Shown in pieces: positions 49,765 to 54,590 of a stretch of 54,590 nucleotides of DNA. The stretch comes from Cytophagales bacterium (GTDB lineage Bacteria; Bacteroidota; Bacteroidia; Cytophagales; Cyclobacteriaceae): assembly GCA_020403045.1 (NCBI GenBank), contig JADBYK010000106.1, positions 1 through 54,590 of the forward strand, read 5' to 3'. Position numbers and translations under genes: made by a program. The notes beneath the pieces are model-generated. The model searched no databases, was not told the DNA's origin, and saw only the letters and a list, made by a program, of their open reading frames with translations. Within the stretch, counting starts at the first letter, position 1. Each line of letters begins with the position of its first letter.

Positions 49765-51249
49765 GTGTTGAAATTCGAAGCAAAGTTATTTTTAGTCGTT
49801 GGCCTTCTCAGTATTTGCTACGGTGTAGTTTTTTCCAATCCAGTCGAGCCGTTACAGCCTGACACGCTGGGCAGAATAACCATTGATTCAGCTAGACTGG
49901 TCACCATCAATCGGATTTTAATCATCGGAAATAAACGAACACGCGATCAGATCATCTCGCGCGAACTTTCACTGAAAACGAGTGACACCGTTCGTTTTTA
50001 CAAGCTACCGGAAATACTTTCCCTAGATAAAAGAAAAATCTACAATCTACGATTGTTCAACACAGTTACCATTCGCAGCTTGGAAATGTCTTACAATACA
50101 ATCGATCTGCTCGTAGAAGTTGACGAACGCTGGTACACATGGCCTATTCCTATTTTTGAATTGTCGGATCGGAATTTCAACGAGTGGTGGCAAAATTATA
50201 ACCACGACTTTGGTCGTGTGAATTATGGACTCCGACTAGAGCAGTACAATTGCAGAGGCCGAAACGAGACTCTAAAGTTAACTGCACAGTTTGGCTTTGC
50301 TCAACGCTATGAGCTTAGCTATGTCATCCCCTATCTCGACAAAAGACAGAAGCAAGGGTTAATTCTTAATTTTGAATTTGGCGCTTTGCGGAACCTGGCA
50401 GCCCAAACAATAGACCACAAAATTAGATTTCTCCCTACAGATTCTACTGTTTTATTTGACGGCAACCCTATCCTCCGAAATTCAATCCAAGCGCAAGCGA
50501 CTTACACCTATCGAAAGTCTTTTTTTGAAACGCATTCATTTTCTGTTGGCTATCGAGCCAATGATATCTTCGATCAGGTCGCAGTTTACAATCCAAATTA
50601 TTTTAACAACACAACAAATAAGCAGAAGTATACTATGCTCTCTTACACCTTTCGGTCGGAGCATCGAGATGTGGTTATGTATCCACTAAATGGCTATCAA
50701 TTCTCTGCACATATTCAAAAGAATGGCCTTGGGTGGGAAGGCGAAGTGAATCAATGGATACTTAACCTTACACATGCCTACCACCATGATTTAAAAAAAG
50801 GGTACAACCTGTCCAATTTCTGTTCGCTGTACTTAAGTGATCCAATGCGCCAGCCATACAACCTCCTGGGTGCCCTTGGCTATCAGCGACAAATCGTAAG
50901 GGGGTATGAGGTTTATGTTATTGAAGGGCCAAAGTTTTTTGTCAACAAAACTACGTTCAAAAAGAAAATCTACTCCAGCGCTAGCCGATGGGAAAATATG
51001 CCCCTGGAGCAATTTAAGCATGTACCGTTTGCTATTTTCTGGAAGGCTTTTGCCGATTTTGGCTATGTCCAGAATTACATCAACTATGAAGAAAAAAACC
51101 AGAACACACGCCTAAGTGACAAACTGCTGGCGGGTGCGGGAACTGGTGTAGATATTGTTTTACCCTATGACATAGTTTTTCGTCTAGAGTACACCTTTAC
51201 CCGCGAAGCAACTCAAGGATTCTTCTTCAATTTGAAAAAAGATTTTTAG
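49765..51249 (+). CDS. POTRA-domain outer membrane protein, Omp85-like
   Basis: 494 residues starting at GTG 49765. Signal peptide about 1-25; one POTRA-like domain around residues 45-120 (NRILIIGNKRTRDQIISREL and YNLRLFNTVTI); then a C-terminal 16-strand-type barrel to the final Phe. It resembles short BamA/TamA-like surface antigens with a single POTRA, not full-length BamA, which has five. A role in outer-membrane assembly or transport is inferred. It follows lgt by 31 bases and precedes two more outer-membrane protein genes. Confidence 0.8.
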   Translation: MLKFEAKLFLVVGLLSICYGVVFSNPVEPLQPDTLGRITIDSARLVTINRILIIGNKRTRDQIISRELSLKTSDTVRFYKLPEILSLDKRKIYNLRLFNTVTIRSLEMSYNTIDLLVEVDERWYTWPIPIFELSDRNFNEWWQNYNHDFGRVNYGLRLEQYNCRGRNETLKLTAQFGFAQRYELSYVIPYLDKRQKQGLILNFEFGALRNLAAQTIDHKIRFLPTDSTVLFDGNPILRNSIQAQATYTYRKSFFETHSFSVGYRANDIFDQVAVYNPNYFNNTTNKQKYTMLSYTFRSEHRDVVMYPLNGYQFSAHIQKNGLGWEGEVNQWILNLTHAYHHDLKKGYNLSNFCSLYLSDPMRQPYNLLGALGYQRQIVRGYEVYVIEGPKFFVNKTTFKKKIYSSASRWENMPLEQFKHVPFAIFWKAFADFGYVQNYINYEEKNQNTRLSDKLLAGAGTGVDIVLPYDIVFRLEYTFTREATQGFFFNLKKDF

Positions 51250-51284
51250 AGAATTACTATATTTAATCTGATATCACGATCAGA

Positions 51285-52109
51285 TTGAGAGTTGCCATCT
51301 TTTTTTTGATGTTTTGCTGTCTAACTGGCCAGTCCCTTGGGCAGAGTGTTTCTACTTTGATGGGAGCTCGACAAGCGGGCATGGGCCATGCGTCTTCTAC
51401 ATCCAAGGATGAATGGGCGCTCTTCAACAACATTGGCGCACTGGGAAAGCTGCAACACCCAAGTGCTGCGTTTGCGTATGAAGCCGTTCCTGCTTTAGAA
51501 GGAGCTAATAGGATGGCAGCCGTCTACAATCTTCCCCTACAATGGGCAAGCATTGGACTAGGTGCTTTTCGGTTTGGAGATGCGATCTATAGCGAACAAA
51601 TTATTTCGCTCGGAATTGCAAATCAATTCGGCATAACTTCACTCGGTGTCAAACTTAATTACATACAATACCGGGCTGAAGGCTTTGGTGTACAAAACAC
51701 GATAAGCATTGACTTTGGTGGAATCACGCAACTGACTGACCAGATTAGTGTTGGCGCGTATATCAATAATTTAACACAATCATCGCTACAGACACGCGAT
51801 GGAGACAAACTACCAACCCGATTGGTAGTAGGTATTGGCTTGAAGCCAAGTGAAAAGGTTTTTATTACTAGCGAGCTAGAAAAAGATATCGACTACAAAC
51901 CCACTTGGCGAACCGGTCTTGAATACTCTGTTTTCAAAAATCTATTTTTTAGAACTGGTTATGCCCTAAATCCACAGGCAGGTTTCTTCGGGTTGGGATT
52001 CCACAAAAACAAATTGAAAATAGACTATGCCATTCGTTTTGGTCAGTTGTCAGGAGCAGCCCACCAAGCCTCTGCCATCTACTTGATTCCTCAGAAGAAT
52101 AAAAAATGA
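51285..52109 (+). CDS. PorV/FadL-like outer membrane beta-barrel protein
   Basis: 274 residues from TTG 51285, where a signal peptide (1-19, ending SLGQ) begins. The mature protein starts LMGARQAGMGHASST, the pattern seen at the N-termini of PorV-type and UPF0164 barrels of type IX secretion systems, and ends in alternating barrel strands. It is shorter than PorV itself. It may be a T9SS accessory or a plain barrel. Its stop overlaps the next gene by four bases (ATGA). Confidence 0.7.
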   Translation: MRVAIFFLMFCCLTGQSLGQSVSTLMGARQAGMGHASSTSKDEWALFNNIGALGKLQHPSAAFAYEAVPALEGANRMAAVYNLPLQWASIGLGAFRFGDAIYSEQIISLGIANQFGITSLGVKLNYIQYRAEGFGVQNTISIDFGGITQLTDQISVGAYINNLTQSSLQTRDGDKLPTRLVVGIGLKPSEKVFITSELEKDIDYKPTWRTGLEYSVFKNLFFRTGYALNPQAGFFGLGFHKNKLKIDYAIRFGQLSGAAHQASAIYLIPQKNKK

Positions 52110-54157
52110 AGTTGGGGATTTTTTACATCAGCTTATCTTTATCCATCGGGGCAACGTCTTACGCACAAGACTATCCCCGAAAAGAGATAGACGCCTCCTC
52201 ACTTGTTGATGAAATTTTTGCCACACAGGACTTAGATATTGACTATCAAGATCTCTACGAAAATTATCTCCAACTTATCTCGAATCCAATAGATCTCAAT
52301 AGTATTACTAAAGAACAACTGGCGGCATTTTATATCCTAAGCCCACAACAAATAAATTCCTTCATAAGTTATCGTGAGAAGGCAGGCAAACTGCTTTCTG
52401 TATACGAACTTCAAAATGTTGAGGGATTTACAAAAGGGCTTTTTTTAAGGCTTGTTCCGTTTGTCAAAGTTACCGAAGTAGGTTCAGTATTGGACAAAAG
52501 TATTTTCCAACGGATAGGCGGTGAAAAAAATAATTATCTATTGCTTCGGTATGCACGAACGCTAGAAGAGCAACAAGGTTATGCAAAGGAAATGGATAGT
52601 AGTCGAAGGTATGCTGGTTCGCCAGGGAACTTCTACGCACGTTTTCGTACTAGCAGGCCTGGTGATTTTAGTTTGGGGTTTACGGTAGAAAAAGATGCCG
52701 GAGAAAACATCAGTTGGAACCCGTCAAAAAAGCATTACGGTTTCGATTATATTTCTTTTCATGCACAGATTGTCAATAAACAAAAAATAAAAAATTTGAT
52801 TGTGGGCGACTACCAAGCGCAATTTGGCCAAGGCATCGCGCTGGGATCTGTATTCGGAATTGGAAAGAATGGGGAGGCTGTTACAACTGTCCGAAGAAGC
52901 AACCTGGGATTCCTTCCTTACACATCCATTTATGAAGCCGGTTATTTTCGAGGGGCTGCTATGACTTATGAGCCGGCTAAAAATTTCACTCTTCACACGA
53001 TGCTATCTTCGCGTGGCCGCGATGGCAATGTGCAAGACACCATCCAAAATGTATTGTCCTCATTTAACTTTTCCGGGCTTCACCGCACCCCATCCGAACT
53101 TGCAAACCGAAATAGTTTGACCGAAAACAATCTGGCAGTAGTTGTGAACTACAAAAATAAATCGCTGGATGCAGGACTAATTTTTCACACTACTCAGTTA
53201 AGCATTCCCATTTTTAGAAAAGAAAATCAATACAATCAATTTGCGTTCAAAGGAAGTGACAATACAAATGTCGGGGCGTTTCTAAACTATTCGATCAACA
53301 ACGTGTCCATCTTTAGTGAGTTTGTACAAACCATTCAGCATGGGCAAGCGCTTGTTGCGGGAATCTTGGCAAGCATAACCCCGAAGCTCGATATCTCGAT
53401 GCTCTATCGAAAGTTTGATCGTAACTTTTATAGCTTTTACAGTAATGCCTTGGCTGAAAACTCAATAGCCCAAAATGAGTCCGGTTTTTATTGGGGTTGG
53501 AAATATTCCTTTAACAAGAAATACTCCCTGGCTGGATATGTAGACCTCTTTCAGTTTCCCTGGTTAAAATTCCGGAACTATGCACCTTCTGAAGGAAGTG
53601 AATGGTTGATCCGGTTCAACTACAAACCCTCGAAAACCATTTCATTCTTTCTACAAGCACGCGAAGAAATCAGGCAGCGCAATACCAGCGCAGATGTGAA
53701 TTTGTATCTGACTGACTTAGGTACTAGAAGAAACTATTGGGTTAACCTCGATTATAGTGCCGCTCCCTATCTTAGCTTTAGAAGCAGAGCACAATTCAGC
53801 ACTTTTGATTTCTCCGGGAAAAGCACGCAAGGTTTTGCAGTCATGCAGGACGCGTCACTCGATTGGCGAAAATTTTCTATCTCAGGTCGTTATGTTTTGT
53901 TTGATACGGACGATTTTGACAATCGTCTTTATGTATACGAAAAAGATGTTTGGCTTGCGTTTACGTTTCCGGCCTATAGTGGTCGCGGAGTTCGGCATTT
54001 TCTACTACTGCAATATAGGCTCTCAGAAAAAATTGACTTTTGGGTTCGCTGGGCGCAAACACGCTTTACAGATCGGGATATTATTGGTTCAAGTGGAGAA
54101 GCAATTCTTGGAAATACCCGAAACGATGTTAGATTTCAGGTTAGGATAAGGTTTTAG
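52106..54157 (+). CDS. Helix-hairpin-helix outer membrane barrel protein
   Basis: 683 residues. Signal peptide about 1-20; residues about 45-125 contain tandem helix-hairpin-helix units of the ComEA type (PIDLNSITKEQLAAFYILS, GKLLSVYELQNVEGFT); the rest (about 150-683) is a barrel with strong Tyr/Phe/Arg alternation and a final Phe. HhH motifs usually bind DNA, but in this Bacteroidota family they precede a barrel and their ligand is unknown; DNA uptake or surface DNA binding is a possibility only. Coupled to the PorV-like gene. Confidence 0.82.
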   Translation: MKLGIFYISLSLSIGATSYAQDYPRKEIDASSLVDEIFATQDLDIDYQDLYENYLQLISNPIDLNSITKEQLAAFYILSPQQINSFISYREKAGKLLSVYELQNVEGFTKGLFLRLVPFVKVTEVGSVLDKSIFQRIGGEKNNYLLLRYARTLEEQQGYAKEMDSSRRYAGSPGNFYARFRTSRPGDFSLGFTVEKDAGENISWNPSKKHYGFDYISFHAQIVNKQKIKNLIVGDYQAQFGQGIALGSVFGIGKNGEAVTTVRRSNLGFLPYTSIYEAGYFRGAAMTYEPAKNFTLHTMLSSRGRDGNVQDTIQNVLSSFNFSGLHRTPSELANRNSLTENNLAVVVNYKNKSLDAGLIFHTTQLSIPIFRKENQYNQFAFKGSDNTNVGAFLNYSINNVSIFSEFVQTIQHGQALVAGILASITPKLDISMLYRKFDRNFYSFYSNALAENSIAQNESGFYWGWKYSFNKKYSLAGYVDLFQFPWLKFRNYAPSEGSEWLIRFNYKPSKTISFFLQAREEIRQRNTSADVNLYLTDLGTRRNYWVNLDYSAAPYLSFRSRAQFSTFDFSGKSTQGFAVMQDASLDWRKFSISGRYVLFDTDDFDNRLYVYEKDVWLAFTFPAYSGRGVRHFLLLQYRLSEKIDFWVRWAQTRFTDRDIIGSSGEAILGNTRNDVRFQVRIRF

Positions 54158-54205
54158 TAAACTGCCGTCCGTTGTACTCAAAACAAATTGAAATAACCTA
54201 AAATT

Positions 54206-54310
54206 ATGCACGCAGTTAAATTAGTAAGTCCGGGAGTGTTGGTCATGCTTTGTATCGGTCTTTTTGCCTTTATCCTGGTTTTTAGAGCTATTTTCAACAG
54301 TAAAAAGTGA
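54206..54310 (+). CDS. Small single-helix membrane protein
   Basis: 34 residues from ATG 54206 to TGA 54308-54310. One strong transmembrane helix (SPGVLVMLCIGLFAFILVF, about 8-26) is followed by a basic tail (RAIFNSKK), giving an N-out, C-in topology by the positive-inside rule. No family is recognised. It lies 48 bases after the HhH barrel gene. The clean hydrophobic profile supports a real gene, but no homology can be checked here. Confidence 0.45.
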   Translation: MHAVKLVSPGVLVMLCIGLFAFILVFRAIFNSKK

Positions 54311-54460
54311 GATTAGTATTCAGTTGAAGTGAATATTACCTATCCCAACTGCAATTTGTCGTAGTCGATTACATTTATCGAAGCAACTACTCATTCTATA
54401 AATACAGCGATGCAACTTGCCGCTCAATTCAACCCATTTCGTGATTTTGGTTAAACCCAG

Positions 54461-54498
54461 ATTATGCAATGCTGACGGTACTGTCAGCATTGCATAAT
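54461..54498. repeat. 38-bp near-perfect palindrome
   Basis: Arms ATTATGCAATGCTGAC (54461-54476) and GTCAGCATTGCATAAT (54483-54498) are exact reverse complements; the 6-base centre GGTACT adds two more pairs and one mismatch. No T-run follows, so it is not a terminator. It ends six bases before a possible start codon at 54505 and could be an operator, or the end of a mobile element. Confidence 0.85.
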
Positions 54499-54503
54499 TG
54501 ACG

Positions 54504-54590
54504 AATGAAAATCAACGATTTAGCCCCAAGTAAGAAAACCAAGTTGGTGATTTTCATTGTCAGGTCAGACGATAAATGTCTGACTCTGAC
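54504..54590. repeat. Two further hairpins at the right edge, with a possible partial gene
   Basis: AATGAAAATCA (54504-54514) complements TGATTTTCATT (54548-54558), and GTCAGAC (54564-54570) complements GTCTGAC (54578-54584). An ATG at 54505 opens a frame without a stop to the window edge (28 codons), so this may be the start of a gene, but the strong self-complementarity fits a structured RNA or an element end as well. Confidence 0.45.

Noticed and set aside
54461-54498. Rho-independent terminator of the 34-residue gene
   Set aside because: The palindrome is 150 bases after that gene and has no T-run.
54461-54590. Retron or group II intron RNA
   Set aside because: Hairpins alone do not support it; no reverse transcriptase or conserved msr/msd pattern is visible before the window ends.

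Overview
The window reads as chromosomal DNA of a Bacteroidota bacterium, most likely from the Cytophagales. The support is a set of lineage-typical genes (carboxypeptidase-like-domain TonB receptor, an IPExxxVDY-family gene beside pyk, a UMF1-family MFS carrier, an ExbB/ExbD/ExbD operon, a long Lgt with an insert), the absence of clear Shine-Dalgarno sequences, frequent TTG starts, and promoters of the Bacteroidota type (TTG or TTTG, about 20 nt, then TAnnTTTG). Assignment below phylum is inference.

Layout. 1-130: tail of an IS transposase cut by the window edge. 146-8,015: greB, a porin, a secreted Gfo/Idh/MocA oxidoreductase, small proteins, a lipid-anchored serine hydrolase with TPRs, a lipoprotein gene interrupted by one in-frame TAA, and a FrnE/DsbA-like protein. 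8,066-15,754: cupin, SGNH hydrolase, CocE/NonD hydrolase, PhoD-like phosphatase, fasciclin lipoprotein, APC permease, and an unknown lipoprotein. 15,798-21,758: a probable metal-acquisition locus, with a TonB-dependent receptor behind a DtxR-type palindrome. It converges on an operon of MFS carrier, LolD-like ATPase, FtsX/LolC-like permease and a DUF3299-like periplasmic protein with a CxxC motif. 21,827-24,036: ExbB/ExbD operon, a natural energy source for TonB receptors.

24,326-25,006: the most unusual stretch. A tRNA-Ser(GGA) gene is followed by an 84-residue GIY-YIG nuclease gene. After that gene comes a second copy of the tRNA 3' end plus flank (62 nt, 57 identical), set in the loop of a 25-bp inverted repeat, then an array of about 6.8 units of 29 bp. 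It looks like a minimal tRNA-targeting element without an integrase.

25,020-38,149: ansA, tatD-type nuclease, dgkA, glycosyltransferase and polysaccharide deacetylase in one tight operon; then a PP2C/SpoIIE phosphatase, a GT2, ruvC, and a glycan-export cluster (glycosyltransferases, FkbM methyltransferase, flippase). 38,217-49,733: housekeeping block with miaA, rqcH-like NFACT gene, pyk, acpP-fabF-rnc, nadE and lgt. 49,765-54,157: three outer-membrane proteins (POTRA/Omp85-like, PorV-like barrel, HhH-domain barrel). The right end carries a 34-residue membrane protein and three successive hairpins.

A pattern across the window is seven-base periodic repeats in many intergenic gaps, with different unit sequences at each site, sometimes as inverted pairs and sometimes touching start codons. 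No rRNA, CRISPR array, prophage or complete IS was seen.
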